The notes under the pieces: model-generated | The model's database searches: none | The model's input: only the letters and a program-made list of their open reading frames with translations | What the model was told of the DNA's origin: nothing | Translations under genes and position numbers: made by a program | Shown here: positions 25,605 through 35,494 of the stretch, in pieces | How the letters are laid out: every line of letters starts with the position of its first letter | Position numbering within the stretch: position 1 is the stretch's first letter | Assembly: GCF_005503445.1 (NCBI RefSeq) | Contig: NZ_SCOH01000023.1 | Coordinates: 28,708 to 92,707, forward strand | DNA: 64,000 nt | Reading direction: 5' to 3' | Source of the DNA: Chitinivorax sp. B | Lineage (GTDB): Bacteria > Pseudomonadota > Gammaproteobacteria > Burkholderiales > SCOH01

Positions 25605-27800
25605 ATGCTGGGTGCGCAATCGACGATCCCGTCCAAACGCCCCTCGGTTGGCAATCCCGACCTGGATCCGCTATTGCCTGAAGCCCAGGCCCTGTTGGCC
25701 AAGGTTTCAGGTTATCTGAAGCCAGATGAGGTCACCTTGCTTGAGGTGGCCTATCGCTTTGCAGCCAAGGCCCATACTGGCCAATTCCGCAAGAGCGGTG
25801 AACCTTACATTACTCACCCGATCGCTGTTGCTGGCATCTTGTCGGAATGGTTTCTGGATTCCCAGGCGTTGTGTGCAGCCTTGATGCACGACGTGATGGA
25901 GGATACCGGCGTCACCAAGTTGGAGATTGCCGAACATTTTGGCCGCCCGGTGGCGGATTTGGTGGATGGCCTGTCGAAGTTGGAACGGCTGGAATTCCAG
26001 ACCAAAGAAGACGCGCAGGCAGAGAATTTCCGCAAGATGTTGCTGGCCATGGCGCGAGATATCCGCGTCATTCTGATCAAGCTGGCCGATCGCCTGCACA
26101 ATATGCGCACGCTGGATTCGATGAATCCGGACAAACAAAAGCGTATCGCTCGCGAAACGATGGAGATCTATGCGCCCATCGCTAACCGCATTGGTCTGAA
26201 TAGCGTCTATCAAGAGCTGGAAGATCTCAGTTTCCGCTACGTGCACCCGCACCGTTATACAGTGTTATCGAAGGCGATGCGCGCGGCACGTGGCAATCGC
26301 CGTGAAGTGGTGACCAAGATTGCCGATGCGGTTCGCAATAAATTGGCGGATGCTGGTTTGGAAGCGAATATCTCGGGCCGGGAAAAGCATTTGTTCTCGA
26401 TTTACCAGAAAATGCAGGAAAAGCACCTGACCTTCTCAGAAGTGCTGGATATCTATGGCTTCAGGGTCATTGTCAAAGATGTGCCTTCCTGTTATCTGGC
26501 GCTTGGAGCGTTGCATGGTCTTTATAAGCCGATTCCTGGTAAGTTCAAGGATTACATTGCCATTCCGAAAGCCAATGGATATCAGAGCTTGCATACCACG
26601 CTGTTTGGTCCTTACGGTACCCCGGTCGAGATCCAGATCCGCACGCAGGAAATGCACAAGTTGGCTGAAGCCGGTGTCGCTTCACACTGGATCTATAAAT
26701 CCGGCAATGTCAGCATCAATGAGGTACAGCAAAAGACTCATCAATGGCTGAAAAGCTTGCTGGAGATTCAGTCGGAAAGCGGCGACTCGGTTGAGTTTCT
26801 TGAGCACATCAAGGTCGATCTGTTTCCGGACGAAGTTTATGTATTTACGCCCAAAGGCAAGATCATGGCTATGCCGCAAGGGGCAACTGCAGTTGATTTC
26901 GCATATGCAGTACATACCGATATTGGTAATCGCTGCATTGCGGCCAAGATCAATTACGAGTTGATGCCATTGCGTACCATTCTGCGCAACGGTGATCGCG
27001 TTGAAATTATTACTGCCAGCACGGCAAGGCCCAATCCATCCTGGCTCAATTTTGTGGCTACAGGCAAGGCGCGCTCTCATATTCGGCATTTCCTGAAGAC
27101 CATGCGTTATGAGGAATCGGTTGCACTGGGTGAGCGTTTGTTGAATCAGTCGCTACATGCCTTGAAAACCGAGCATGTGGAAGTTGACGATGTGTTGTGG
27201 GAAAGATTCCTGAAGGAGTCAGGTGATCGCTCCCGGCAGGAAATCCTGTCGGATATTGGCCTGGGCAAGCGATTGCCAGTGGTGGTCGCGCGGCGATTGC
27301 TGCAGATATCCGGCCAAATGCCGAATGAGGAGCAAAAGCCTGATCCGATTACCATTTATGGTACGGAGGGCATGGCTGTGCAGTTTGCGCCGTGTTGCAA
27401 TCCGATTCCGGGTGACCCGATTATTGGTGTCGTCAAGAAGGGGCAAGGGTTGGTGGTGCATACCCATGATTGCCCGGTATTGCAGAAGAGCCGTCCCGAT
27501 CCCGACAAGATGCTGGATGTGCAATGGGATCCGGCGGTCAAGCGCATGTTTGATGTGGCTGTCAAAGTGTTGGCGGTACATGAGCGAGGTGCACTCGCGC
27601 AGATTGCCTCCACTATTGCTGACGAACATGCCAATATTCAGAATGTGCACATGGAAGATGAACCCAACCAGAGTGCGTATACCACGCTGAATTTCACTTT
27701 GCAGGTCGAGCATCGGCAGCATTTGGCGAAGGTGATGAAAGCGTTGCGTCAACTTCAGGTGGTGGTGCGTATCAATCGGATGCGGGCCACATCAGCTTGA
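25605..27800 (+). CDS. spoT: Bifunctional (p)ppGpp synthetase/hydrolase SpoT
   Basis: RelA/SpoT-family enzyme of 731 residues with all modules. The N-terminal HD hydrolase domain has HTGQFRKSGEPYITHP, ALMHDVMEDTG and LADRLHNMRTLD, intact for Mn-dependent ppGpp hydrolysis. The synthetase has SGREKHLFSIYQKM, EVLDIYGFRVIV and GKFKDYIAIPKANGYQSLHT. A TGS domain (FTPKGKIMAMPQGATAVDFA) follows, then a cysteine-containing region (FAPCCNPIPGDPIIG) and a C-terminal ACT domain. HD retention marks it as SpoT/Rel rather than RelA. The AGCGGAGTGGAGC leader supports the ATG. Confidence 0.96.
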   Translation: MLGAQSTIPSKRPSVGNPDLDPLLPEAQALLAKVSGYLKPDEVTLLEVAYRFAAKAHTGQFRKSGEPYITHPIAVAGILSEWFLDSQALCAALMHDVMEDTGVTKLEIAEHFGRPVADLVDGLSKLERLEFQTKEDAQAENFRKMLLAMARDIRVILIKLADRLHNMRTLDSMNPDKQKRIARETMEIYAPIANRIGLNSVYQELEDLSFRYVHPHRYTVLSKAMRAARGNRREVVTKIADAVRNKLADAGLEANISGREKHLFSIYQKMQEKHLTFSEVLDIYGFRVIVKDVPSCYLALGALHGLYKPIPGKFKDYIAIPKANGYQSLHTTLFGPYGTPVEIQIRTQEMHKLAEAGVASHWIYKSGNVSINEVQQKTHQWLKSLLEIQSESGDSVEFLEHIKVDLFPDEVYVFTPKGKIMAMPQGATAVDFAYAVHTDIGNRCIAAKINYELMPLRTILRNGDRVEIITASTARPNPSWLNFVATGKARSHIRHFLKTMRYEESVALGERLLNQSLHALKTEHVEVDDVLWERFLKESGDRSRQEILSDIGLGKRLPVVVARRLLQISGQMPNEEQKPDPITIYGTEGMAVQFAPCCNPIPGDPIIGVVKKGQGLVVHTHDCPVLQKSRPDPDKMLDVQWDPAVKRMFDVAVKVLAVHERGALAQIASTIADEHANIQNVHMEDEPNQSAYTTLNFTLQVEHRQHLAKVMKALRQLQVVVRINRMRATSA

Positions 27801-27854
27801 CCGCCCCCAGGTGGTACAATGGCGACCTTTTTCTTGCTTGATAGTGTGAAGACC

Positions 27855-28058
27855 GTGATTGAAGTCATGATTAATGGCAAGTCGCGCCAGTTTACAGCCG
27901 CTATGCCGATCTCGGCAGTGCTGGCAGTGCTGGAGCTGACAGGAAAACGTGTTGCAGTAGAACGCAATGGCGATATTGTGCCACGTAGCCAATTTGATTC
28001 TGTTGCCATCGCTCATGGCGACACGCTGGAAATCGTGGTGGCAGTAGGGGGCGGCTGA
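27855..28058 (+). CDS. thiS: Sulfur carrier protein ThiS
   Basis: Ubiquitin-fold sulfur carrier for thiazole synthesis in thiamine biosynthesis; 67 residues from the GTG at 27855 (reading MIEVMINGKSRQF), matching the family's usual 65-67. An ATG at 27867 is possible and would give 63 residues. The C-terminus VAVGGG provides the Gly-Gly tail that is adenylated and converted to thiocarboxylate. It lies between spoT and thiG, its direct partner. No TPP riboswitch is recognisable in the short spacer before it. Confidence 0.88.
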   Translation: MIEVMINGKSRQFTAAMPISAVLAVLELTGKRVAVERNGDIVPRSQFDSVAIAHGDTLEIVVAVGGG

Positions 28059-28135
28059 TTTACGTGGCTTGTCACATGTCCTTCGTTGTATCTCTCTGAA
28101 TTCTTCTAACCGCTTATTTTGTTCAGGCATATCCC

Positions 28136-28921
28136 ATGGACACTCTCAATATTGCAGGCAAGGCCTATTCTTCCCGTTTGCTGGTCGGGACTGGCAAGTA
28201 CAAGGATTTCGACGAAACCCATGCTGCCATTGAAGCCAGTGGCGCAGATATCGTTACGGTTGCCATTCGTCGCGTGAATATCGGACAAGACCCCGGCCAG
28301 CCCAATCTGCTGGATGCGGTGCCACCGTCGAAATACACCATTCTGCCCAATACTGCGGGTTGCTATAACGCTGACGATGCGGTGCGCACATTGCGCTTGG
28401 CCCGTGAGCTGCTGGACGGCCATAAACTGGTCAAATTGGAGGTGTTGGGGGATCCCGCCACCTTGTTTCCGAACGTGATGGAAACGTTGAAAGCAGCGGA
28501 AACGTTGGTGCGTGATGGCTTTGACGTGATGGTTTATACCTCGGACGACCCGATCATTGCCAAGCAATTGGAAGACATAGGTTGTTGTGCCATCATGCCG
28601 TTGGCGAGCCTGATCGGATCTGGCATGGGAATTCTCAATCCGTGGAATCTGCGTCTGATCATCGAACAGAGTAAAGTGCCAGTCCTGGTGGATGCGGGTG
28701 TAGGAACGGCATCTGACGCGGCGATTGCGATGGAGCTGGGTTGCGACGGTGTGCTGATGAATACCGCGATTGCTCATGCCAAGCAGCCAGTGCTGATGGC
28801 CAGTGCTATGAAAAAAGCGGTCGAGGCTGGCCGTGAGGCGTTTCTGGCTGGTCGTATGCCGAAAAAGCTCTATAGTGCAGATCCGAGTTCGCCAATGAGT
28901 GGCTTGATCGGGAAGCCCTGA
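28136..28921 (+). CDS. thiG: Thiazole synthase ThiG
   Basis: TIM-barrel enzyme of 261 residues that joins 1-deoxyxylulose-5-phosphate, dehydroglycine and ThiS-borne sulfur into the thiazole phosphate of thiamine. Conserved segments are the N-terminal [41 protein letters not shown] (with the Schiff-base Lys), [32 protein letters not shown] and [15 protein letters not shown]. It follows thiS by 77 bases and probably shares its transcript. Confidence 0.97.
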   Translation: MDTLNIAGKAYSSRLLVGTGKYKDFDETHAAIEASGADIVTVAIRRVNIGQDPGQPNLLDAVPPSKYTILPNTAGCYNADDAVRTLRLARELLDGHKLVKLEVLGDPATLFPNVMETLKAAETLVRDGFDVMVYTSDDPIIAKQLEDIGCCAIMPLASLIGSGMGILNPWNLRLIIEQSKVPVLVDAGVGTASDAAIAMELGCDGVLMNTAIAHAKQPVLMASAMKKAVEAGREAFLAGRMPKKLYSADPSSPMSGLIGKP

Positions 28922-28989
28922 TTTTTCTCAATTTTCATTAAGTTGGCAGGATATTTGTCCTGCTGCATATTCCTGTAGTGACCACTATC

Positions 28990-29691
28990 ATGTCCGACGA
29001 CGTTTACACCAATCCAGAAGACCTGAAACTCCGGCCTATTCGCAGCTTTGTATTGCGCCAGGGGCATTTGTCCGCCGCTCAGGAGCGGGCCATTGAAGCT
29101 GGTATGCCCAAGTGGGGGGTGCCATATCAGCCTGTTTTTTTGGATTTGAATATGGTTTTTGGCCGGCCGGCGCCCAAAGTGCTGGAAATTGGCTTCGGGA
29201 TGGGTGGGGCAACGGCTGATATTGCCCAAGTCATGCCAGAGGTGGATTTTCTGGGTATCGAAGTGCATGGTCCTGGTGTCGGGAACATGTTGAAGTTGAT
29301 TGCCGAGCGCGGCATTCAGAACATCCGTGTCATGCGTCACGATGCTGTAGAAGTGGTCGACAATATGTTGGCTGATGGTTGCCTGGATGGTTTTCATCTG
29401 TTCTTTCCAGATCCATGGCATAAAAAGCGGCATAACAAGCGCCGTTTGGTACAGCCGGCTTTTGTAGAGCGGATTGTCAGGAAGCTCAAGTCAGGCGCCT
29501 ACATTCATATGGCAACCGATTGGGAGGACTATGCCAATCAGATGCTGGAAGTGCTGACGGCTAACCCGGATCTGATCAATACGGCCGAAAGTTTTGCGGA
29601 GAAACCTGCCTATCGTCCACAGACCAAATTCGAGCATCGTGGTCTGAAGTTGGGCCATGGCGTGTGGGATCTGGTGTTTCGCCGCCGCTGA
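28990..29691 (+). CDS. trmB: tRNA (guanine-N7-)-methyltransferase TrmB
   Basis: SAM-dependent enzyme that makes m7G46 in tRNA; 233 residues. Seen: the N-terminal [12 protein letters not shown], the SAM-binding motif [31 protein letters not shown], and the catalytic/tRNA-contact block [21 protein letters not shown]. The ATG at 28990 ([11 protein letters not shown]) is preferred to the GTG at 28978. The 2OG-oxygenase gene begins six bases after its stop, so co-translation is likely. Confidence 0.95.
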   Translation: MSDDVYTNPEDLKLRPIRSFVLRQGHLSAAQERAIEAGMPKWGVPYQPVFLDLNMVFGRPAPKVLEIGFGMGGATADIAQVMPEVDFLGIEVHGPGVGNMLKLIAERGIQNIRVMRHDAVEVVDNMLADGCLDGFHLFFPDPWHKKRHNKRRLVQPAFVERIVRKLKSGAYIHMATDWEDYANQMLEVLTANPDLINTAESFAEKPAYRPQTKFEHRGLKLGHGVWDLVFRRR

Positions 29692-29697
29692 CTTATC

Positions 29698-30321
29698 ATG
29701 GCCTTTTCACCAGAGTTACTGGGGTATATCGTCGATAATTTGGCAAGTGAAGGGTATAGCATTGTCCCTGATGCAATGCCCGCGTATGAAGTGGCCGCTT
29801 TGGCAGCCGATTGTCGACAAGGGTGGCAGGCAGGCCGATTTCATGCGGCAGCCGTCGGGCGAGGGGATGCGCAGCAGGTTGTGACCGACATTCGTGCTGA
29901 CCACGTTTGCTGGGTGAATGAGCAGCACGTTACACCACCCCAGGCAGCTTATCTGATACAGATGGAGGGGTTGCGTCAGGCATTGAATGCGGGGTTGTAT
30001 CTGGGCTTGTTCGAATTGGAGACGCATTTTGCCTTGTATCCACCCGGGGCATTTTACAAGCGCCATGTCGATAACTTCCGTGGGACCGGGCAACGACTGG
30101 TAACCACCATCCTGTATCTCAATGCTGATTGGCAGTTTGGTGATGGGGGGGAGTTGCGCATTTATCTGGATGAGCAGAATGACAGCCGTTACATCGACGT
30201 TGAACCTCGCGCCGGTACCTTGGTGACCTTTCTGGCCGCCGATTTTTTTCACGAAGTGTTACCTGCATATCAGCCGAGGATGAGCTTGACGGGGTGGTTC
30301 CGTAAACGGACAGGTGCTTGA
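29698..30321 (+). CDS. 2OG-Fe(II) oxygenase, prolyl hydroxylase (P4Hc/SM-20) type
   Basis: Non-haem iron dioxygenase of 207 residues. The iron ligands of the double-stranded beta-helix are visible: H and D in KRHVDNF, the distal His in DFFHEVLP, and the 2OG-binding Arg in PRMSLTGWF. RLVTTILYLNADWQFGDGGELRIY is typical of the P4H/EGL-9-like group, which hydroxylates proline in proteins (EF-Tu and ribosomal proteins in some bacteria). The target here is not known. It sits six bases downstream of trmB, a position that hints at a translation-related substrate. Confidence 0.87.
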   Translation: MAFSPELLGYIVDNLASEGYSIVPDAMPAYEVAALAADCRQGWQAGRFHAAAVGRGDAQQVVTDIRADHVCWVNEQHVTPPQAAYLIQMEGLRQALNAGLYLGLFELETHFALYPPGAFYKRHVDNFRGTGQRLVTTILYLNADWQFGDGGELRIYLDEQNDSRYIDVEPRAGTLVTFLAADFFHEVLPAYQPRMSLTGWFRKRTGA

Positions 30322-30462
30322 TCGAAAAAGCAGGGTTGCCCCCGTGTTTGTGCCTGGAATCGGTTCATACTGTGAGTAAAGGCAACATCGAGATCTACCG
30401 CGGTGGCTGGTGTCAGCTGGCATTCAATTTTTCTTGAATGAAATGCGTCTTCCGGGTGAAGG

Positions 30463-31419
30463 TCAGGATGGATTCAACATGCAGATGTCCTGTTCATGTC
30501 GTTCGCTGATGAAGGCATAAGTATTCTTGCCACTTTGTTTCGCTTTATACATGGCCAGATCGACGGCCTTATGGAGCGGTTCGACTTCGCTGCCATCCAG
30601 TGGGAATAATGCAATACCGATGCTGGCACCTAGCGTGATGGGTACACCGGCAAAATCGACGGGCAAATTGACCCGATCAATCAAGCGTTTTGCCAGCATG
30701 GCGATATCGTCCTGCTTGTCGGTTTGTTCAAGCAGAATCGCGAACTTGTCATGGCCAATACGGGCAACGGTGTCGGTTTTGCGCAAGGCAGTCAGCAAGC
30801 GGCCACCAATCTCTCGCAAGGCCAGCTCCGTAGCTTCATCGCCAAAACGGTCATGAATATGCTTGAAACCGTCTAGATCCAGCAACAATAAAGCCAGCTT
30901 GAACAAATCACGACGAGCTCGATAGATGGCATGGGTTAAGCGGTCGTCGAATAAAAACCGATTGGGCAGGCCGGTAACTGGGTCCAGTCCGCCATGGGCG
31001 CGATCAGCAACCAATGTAGCACTGCGGCCCATGCGCGGTCGGGCGGTATACAGCCACTGGGCTTTCGCGATCAACAGTTCATTGAGGATGGGCTTGACGA
31101 GTACATCATCGCAGCCTGCCGCAACCAATCTGCTCAATCCCGCCTCATCGTTTGCCAAGCCGGTGACCAATGGCTGCAGGTGGCTGGGGGTGGGGCGCAT
31201 GGCGTCGATTGTGCTGGCCAAGTCGTCGCCAGTCAAATCACCATCGACCAGAATCAGGTCGGGAATCAGCTCCTCCGCAATGGTAATGGCGTGTGTGCTG
31301 TCGTCCGTGTGGCGGACATGATGGCCATGCGGTGTCAGCAGGCTGACAAGAGGTTGGGCATCTGCCTGGCTGGCCAGGATCAGAACGGACAAGTGTGCTG
31401 TGTGGGAAGAGATGAACAT
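30463..31419 (-). CDS. REC-GGDEF protein with a degenerate GGDEF signature
   Basis: Receiver plus diguanylate cyclase-like protein of about 318 residues. The receiver has an Asp in LILVDGDLTGD and the conserved Lys in VLVKPI. The GGDEF domain starts DPVTGLPNRFLFDDRLTHA and includes LLLLDLDGFKHIHDRFGDEATE, but the signature loop reads RIGHDKFAIL in place of the usual R-x-GGDEF-x; the second Gly is His and the catalytic Glu is Lys. It is therefore probably not an active cyclase and may act as a GTP- or c-di-GMP-sensing domain. The start at 31419 (MFISSHTAHLSVLILAS) is chosen because upstream in-frame ATGs overlap promoter-like TATAAT sequence. Confidence 0.85.
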   Translation of the reverse strand: MFISSHTAHLSVLILASQADAQPLVSLLTPHGHHVRHTDDSTHAITIAEELIPDLILVDGDLTGDDLASTIDAMRPTPSHLQPLVTGLANDEAGLSRLVAAGCDDVLVKPILNELLIAKAQWLYTARPRMGRSATLVADRAHGGLDPVTGLPNRFLFDDRLTHAIYRARRDLFKLALLLLDLDGFKHIHDRFGDEATELALREIGGRLLTALRKTDTVARIGHDKFAILLEQTDKQDDIAMLAKRLIDRVNLPVDFAGVPITLGASIGIALFPLDGSEVEPLHKAVDLAMYKAKQSGKNTYAFISERHEQDICMLNPS

Positions 31420-31652
31420 GGCATGCAAACCGAATGAACAATGTGCTGGTGCCATTATAGGCGTGCTTTTGCAAAATAGTGCTGTGGGATAGCACTGGCT
31501 TTGCTTTGGTCGGTATGTCAGTGACTGTATGGGCTTGGTAAATGTCCGAATTTGCTGCAATATGCGCGATGACCGCTATGGCAGCGGCGGGTGATGGTCA
31601 ATGATGATCACGCCCGAGCAGTTTATTTGTTGAAAATCAGGAGCGAAATACC

Positions 31653-32456
31653 ATGGCAATGGATGTGATTGACTATCAGGTGTTCGGCGATGACATGCAA
31701 TATGTCGAGGTGGAGCTGGACCCGGGCGAGGCGGCGATTGGAGAGCCTGGCGTCATGATGTACATGGAAGACGGTATCGAGATGGATACCATCTTTGGTG
31801 ATGGTTCTGCCCAGCAATCGGGTTTCATGGGCAAATTACTGGGTGCGGGCAAGCGTCTGTTGACGGGTGAGTCGTTGTTCACCACTGTATTCCACAACGA
31901 AGGTCAGGCCAAGCGTCGGGTCGCGTTCGCAGCGCCTTACCCTGGTAAGATCATCCCGGTTCATCTGCCGGATGTGGGCGGTACGTTGATCTGCCAGAAA
32001 GATTCATTCCTGTGTGCAGCCAAAGGCGTATCGATGGGTATTGCATTCCAGCGCAAGCTGGGTGCAGGCCTGTTTGGTGGCGAGGGCTTCATCATGCAGA
32101 AACTGGAAGGCGATGGACTGGCATTCGTCCATGCTGGTGGTACGATTTGCGAGCGTCAACTGGCGCCTGGCGAGCGTTTGCGTATCGATACTGGTTGTGT
32201 CGTCGCATTTCAGCCAACCGTGGATTTTGACATTCAATTTGTCGGCAAGATCAAGAGTGCCTTGTTTGGTGGTGAAGGTATGTTCTTCGCGACGTTGACT
32301 GGTCCGGGTAAGGTGTGGCTGCAATCGCTACCGCTATCAAAGTTGGCGAACCGGATTGTCATGGCTGCTCCTGCAGCTGGTGGCACCAGTCAGGAGCAAG
32401 GCTCGGTGCTGGGTGGTGGCGTATTGGGTGGTATTTTTGGAGGGGACGACAACTGA
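31653..32456 (+). CDS. AIM24 family protein (TIGR00266 type)
   Basis: Protein of 267 residues belonging to the AIM24/TIGR00266 family, all-beta proteins of unknown biochemical role. The family N-terminus is visible ([30 protein letters not shown]), as is the conserved glycine-rich [21 protein letters not shown] and the C-terminal [31 protein letters not shown]. It is the first gene of a group with an M48 protease and a thioesterase, but a terminator at 32489 separates it from them. AGGAGCG before the ATG is the ribosome site. Confidence 0.88.
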   Translation: MAMDVIDYQVFGDDMQYVEVELDPGEAAIGEPGVMMYMEDGIEMDTIFGDGSAQQSGFMGKLLGAGKRLLTGESLFTTVFHNEGQAKRRVAFAAPYPGKIIPVHLPDVGGTLICQKDSFLCAAKGVSMGIAFQRKLGAGLFGGEGFIMQKLEGDGLAFVHAGGTICERQLAPGERLRIDTGCVVAFQPTVDFDIQFVGKIKSALFGGEGMFFATLTGPGKVWLQSLPLSKLANRIVMAAPAAGGTSQEQGSVLGGGVLGGIFGGDDN

Positions 32457-32488
32457 TTGATGGTTGTCGGAATACCCCAGATGTATGC

Positions 32489-32517
32489 AAAAGCGGGTGC
32501 AGATGTACCCGCTTTTT
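32489..32517 (+). terminator. Intrinsic terminator after the AIM24 gene
   Basis: AAAAGCGGGT (32489-32498) pairs with ACCCGCTTTT (32507-32516) across an 8-base loop and is followed by a T run. It is a canonical rho-independent terminator lying 43 bases upstream of the M48 protease start. Confidence 0.85.
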
Positions 32518-32558
32518 GTTGTCTGAATGTTGGCAAGTTGGTGGAGGAAAGTACCGCC

Positions 32559-33656
32559 ATGTCGTCGAAAACATGTAGTGCATTGGTGTTCGGCCCCGGA
32601 TTGCCGGCGGGTGGCGCCCGCATGGCGCTGATAGTCAATCAAACTCACTTGCTGTTACCGGAAATGTCGCCGGTACCCTGGGCGATAGTCACCCTGAAGA
32701 TTGCAGGGTTTCATCTTGAGGCTTGGCAATTCTCATGGAAGCAGGGCGAGAAAAATTGGGTAGTGCACCTGGATGATCCGCAGCTTTTGGCGGAATTGTG
32801 TCATGCACCGCCAGTTGGCTTGCAAGCACAAGTGACGGCAATGACCAGGGTACAGCGACATCGTCGACGCATGACAGGGGTTGCTTGGGCATTGGCTGGG
32901 TTGATCGTGTTGCTCCCATTATTATTGCTGGCGACATTCATTTGGCAGTCCGAGCGGATTGCTGGATGGGTGGCAGACCAGATCCCTGTCGAGCGTGAAA
33001 TGCAGTTGGGCGAAGCGATCTTTGCTGTGCATCGGCCGACATTGACGCTGATTGAGCAAGGGCCTGCTGTGGCTGTAGTGCAGGCTATAGGGCAGCGCCT
33101 GTCTGCGGGCTCAGCGTATCGCTATCGCTTTCTGGTGGCGGATTCGAAAGAGGTCAATGCCTTCGCGGTACCCGGTGGTACGATTGTCGTGTATGCCGGT
33201 TTGCTGGCCAAGGCGGAATCGGCCGAAGAATTGGCTGGTGTGTTGGCACATGAAGTACAACACATTGAACGTCGGCATTCGCTACGCGCGATGGTACATC
33301 AATTAGGCATTACAACATTGCTGTCAGCTGCTATCGGAGATTGGAGTGGCGCGGTGGTCACCGAGGCGGCGGGTAGTTTGGCGCAGCTGGGTTTTGGTCG
33401 CGATCAGGAGCATGAAGCGGATCGCTACGGGTTGGAGGCCTTGCAACGTGCCGGGATTGCACCACATGGCATGCTGAGTTTTTTCCGGAAGCTGAGCCAA
33501 GCGGAAAGCGGCATGCCAGCACTGTTGTCCAGTCACCCGGCAAGTGAGGAGCGTTTCAAGATGCTGGATCGCCTGTTGGCAGAAAAAGGGGTGTGGCACA
33601 GTCAGCCTTTACCCTATGATTGGCATACCATCAAACAGTCATTACCCAACTCATGA
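32559..33656 (+). CDS. M48 family membrane metallopeptidase
   Basis: Protease of 365 residues. A soluble N-terminal part of about 115 residues comes before one membrane helix (VAWALAGLIVLLPLLLLATF). The catalytic domain follows, with the zinc motif HEVQH (VLAHEVQHIERRHS) and the third ligand region DQEHEADRYGLEAL; NAFAVPGGTIVVYAGLL is also typical of BepA/Oma1-like peptidases. It is probably periplasm-facing. GGAGGA at 32543-32548 supports the ATG at 32559; a longer frame from 32457 would run over the terminator. Its stop overlaps the thioesterase ATG (ATGA). Confidence 0.92.
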   Translation: MSSKTCSALVFGPGLPAGGARMALIVNQTHLLLPEMSPVPWAIVTLKIAGFHLEAWQFSWKQGEKNWVVHLDDPQLLAELCHAPPVGLQAQVTAMTRVQRHRRRMTGVAWALAGLIVLLPLLLLATFIWQSERIAGWVADQIPVEREMQLGEAIFAVHRPTLTLIEQGPAVAVVQAIGQRLSAGSAYRYRFLVADSKEVNAFAVPGGTIVVYAGLLAKAESAEELAGVLAHEVQHIERRHSLRAMVHQLGITTLLSAAIGDWSGAVVTEAAGSLAQLGFGRDQEHEADRYGLEALQRAGIAPHGMLSFFRKLSQAESGMPALLSSHPASEERFKMLDRLLAEKGVWHSQPLPYDWHTIKQSLPNS

Positions 33657-34132
33657 ACTTACCTGATCACGAACTTTCAATGTCGGTGTTGATGACGCCA
33701 GATATGGCCAATTTTTCCGGCAATGTGCATGGCGGTACCATCTTGAAACTGCTGGATCAGGTGGCATATGCCTGCGCAAGCCGCTACTCAGGCTGTTATG
33801 TGGTGACGTTGTCGGTGGATCAGGTGATGTTCCGGCAACCCATCCATGTCGGTGAGCTGGTCACTTTTCTGGCCTCGATCAATTATGCGGGTACCACCTC
33901 AATGGAGGTCGGTATCAAGGTGATTGCCGAGCACATCCAGGCGCATAGTGTACGTCATACCAATAGTTGCTATTTCACCATGGTGGCGGTTGACGGTAAT
34001 GGTAAGCCGATGGCTGTGCCACAATTGTCGCTGACGTCTCCAGATCAGGTGCGTCGTTTTGAGGCAGCTAAAATTCGAAAGCAGCTGCGACAGGGTCTGG
34101 AGCAGCAGTATCGGGCAATTCGGCAGTCCTGA
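33653..34132 (+). CDS. Acyl-CoA thioesterase, hotdog fold (YciA-like)
   Basis: Cytoplasmic hotdog thioesterase of 159 residues. The central-helix motif NVHGGTILKLLDQVAYACASRYSG and MFRQPIHVGELVTFLA are characteristic of the YciA/BACH group, which hydrolyses a broad range of acyl-CoAs. A C-terminal basic helix (RRFEAAKIRKQLRQGLEQQ) follows. The ATG at 33653 overlaps the M48 stop; an ATG at 33620 lies deeper in the protease gene and adds 11 residues. Coupling to the protease is translational only; no shared pathway is evident. Confidence 0.92.
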   Translation: MNLPDHELSMSVLMTPDMANFSGNVHGGTILKLLDQVAYACASRYSGCYVVTLSVDQVMFRQPIHVGELVTFLASINYAGTTSMEVGIKVIAEHIQAHSVRHTNSCYFTMVAVDGNGKPMAVPQLSLTSPDQVRRFEAAKIRKQLRQGLEQQYRAIRQS

Positions 34133-34162
34133 TCTGCCTCTGGTTTTTCAGCCGCTTTTCCC

Positions 34163-34199
34163 AAAAACCATGCCGGAAGCGTACGTCGCTGGGCATGGT
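34163..34199 (-). terminator. Intrinsic terminator for the secreted protein gene at 34226
   Basis: Read on the minus strand, ACCATGCC and GGCATGGT (34192-34199 and 34167-34174) form the stem and are followed by TTTTTGG. Confidence 0.7.
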
Positions 34200-34225
34200 C
34201 TTATCCATCAACAGGGTAGATAGAA

Positions 34226-34774
34226 TCAGCTCGGGCGGCACAGCTCGCCTACATAAACACCCCAGTTGCCGATGTAATTGCCAAAGGCGTAGATGTAGCC
34301 TGACGCACCTTTGAATTTACCAGTTCCGCCAACCAGCAGGATCTGCTCGGTCGAGCCTTTTGCGCCGGTTACGCCTGCATCAGCACCATACAGGGCACTA
34401 TCCCCAGATTTGATGATCGTACGGCCCGTAATGAAACGACGGGTATAAGGTACGGCGCTGCCATCGGGAACGGGGGGGACTTGTTGTTCATTAGCCGAGC
34501 CAGGTGTCATGGTGTGATTCTGGTCAGCGCCGAATACCGTTTCTGCGGTCAACCCGGAAAAACCATTGCCGAGCCCGGTCACTGTGGTCTTGAAGCAGGT
34601 ACCTGGTGCGCGCAGAAAGGCGTGACCTGGATACTCTTCAGCCACTTTACAAGTGGTGTCGAGGTCAAGACGGACAGCACCTACCAAGGACTGGCAACGA
34701 TCAGCAGCCTGAACAGACGCTGCCGAAGCTACGAGAGTGAAGGCGGTAATCAGTTGGCGATGAACTTTCTTCAT
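34226..34774 (-). CDS. Hypothetical secreted beta-barrel-like protein
   Basis: Unknown protein of 182 residues with a clear signal peptide (MKKVHRQLITAFTLVASAAS, then VQA). The mature part has four cysteines, two early (DRCQSL, TTCKVA), one central (GTCFKT) and one near the C-terminus (ELCRPS), consistent with disulfides. The C-terminal stretch LVGGTGKFKGASGYIYAFGN resembles the glycine-rich repeat of allene-oxide-cyclase/dirigent-type eight-stranded barrels, but this is only a resemblance. It stands alone, with its own terminator, and upstream is a long AT-rich region. Confidence 0.65.
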   Translation of the reverse strand: MKKVHRQLITAFTLVASAASVQAADRCQSLVGAVRLDLDTTCKVAEEYPGHAFLRAPGTCFKTTVTGLGNGFSGLTAETVFGADQNHTMTPGSANEQQVPPVPDGSAVPYTRRFITGRTIIKSGDSALYGADAGVTGAKGSTEQILLVGGTGKFKGASGYIYAFGNYIGNWGVYVGELCRPS

Positions 34775-35494
34775 TTTGTCTACCTCTGCAAGGACGTGAA
34801 AACCAAACGCGTTTAAGCAAATTTAATGCCATTAAATTTTTTATCTATATAAACAATGGAATGCGAAATGCGTAAACGAAGAGTATGACATCATTGTAAA
34901 AAATGCCGACATGGCAATCATAAATGCCCGTACAGTCTAGCGTACAAAGGAGATTCTGTTTAATACATGTTTAGTTTGTAATGAATTATAGTTTCGAATA
35001 TAAGAAATTTTTTATTGTCATATGTTATGTTTCGTGCTCAATTGCACTGATTTAAGCTGGAATAATGAAGTAGGGTCATTTATGAGAATTCAATGTGCCA
35101 TGAATGATGTAGCGTCAATCTAATTGCCATTGTATTAGAATGAAACAATGTCACAAGCTGGCTTGTGTTTTGGTTAGGTGTATTGCAAATTGGATAAATA
35201 ATAAAAATGTTTTTAAAAATAACATAAATTTTTATGGATTAAATGAGATTGCTGAGGGCGTTGACAGTCAGAGGGTGACGAATCCCGCCGGTCGTGGCCA
35301 GAGCGGTTCGTCAGGGTAAGGCGTCATGCCACAGCGGTAGTAGGGCTTGACCTACGGGATGGAAAGATCGATTGAAAGACGATGAATGCGGGTGAGCATG
35401 GCTACTGCAAGCCATTGTTGCCGGGGTGTGGTCAGCAATGGCTTAACGGGTTGGTGATCAATTGGGTGGCCACAAATTGCTGTGATTACGCCAT
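34775..35494. other. 720-base AT-rich intergenic region
   Basis: No gene is supported. Roughly 34800-35250 is strongly AT-rich with runs such as TTTAAAAATAAC and no open frame of note; it holds the promoter of the minus-strand secreted protein gene. From about 35260 base composition returns to the local norm. A hairpin, AAGCCATTG (35409-35417) with CAATGGCTT (35436-35444), lies downstream of maiA and may be its terminator, though it lacks a T run. Confidence 0.5.

Noticed and set aside
27801..27854. TPP riboswitch before thiS
   Set aside because: The spacer after spoT is too short and the THI-box pattern (CUGAGA) is absent.
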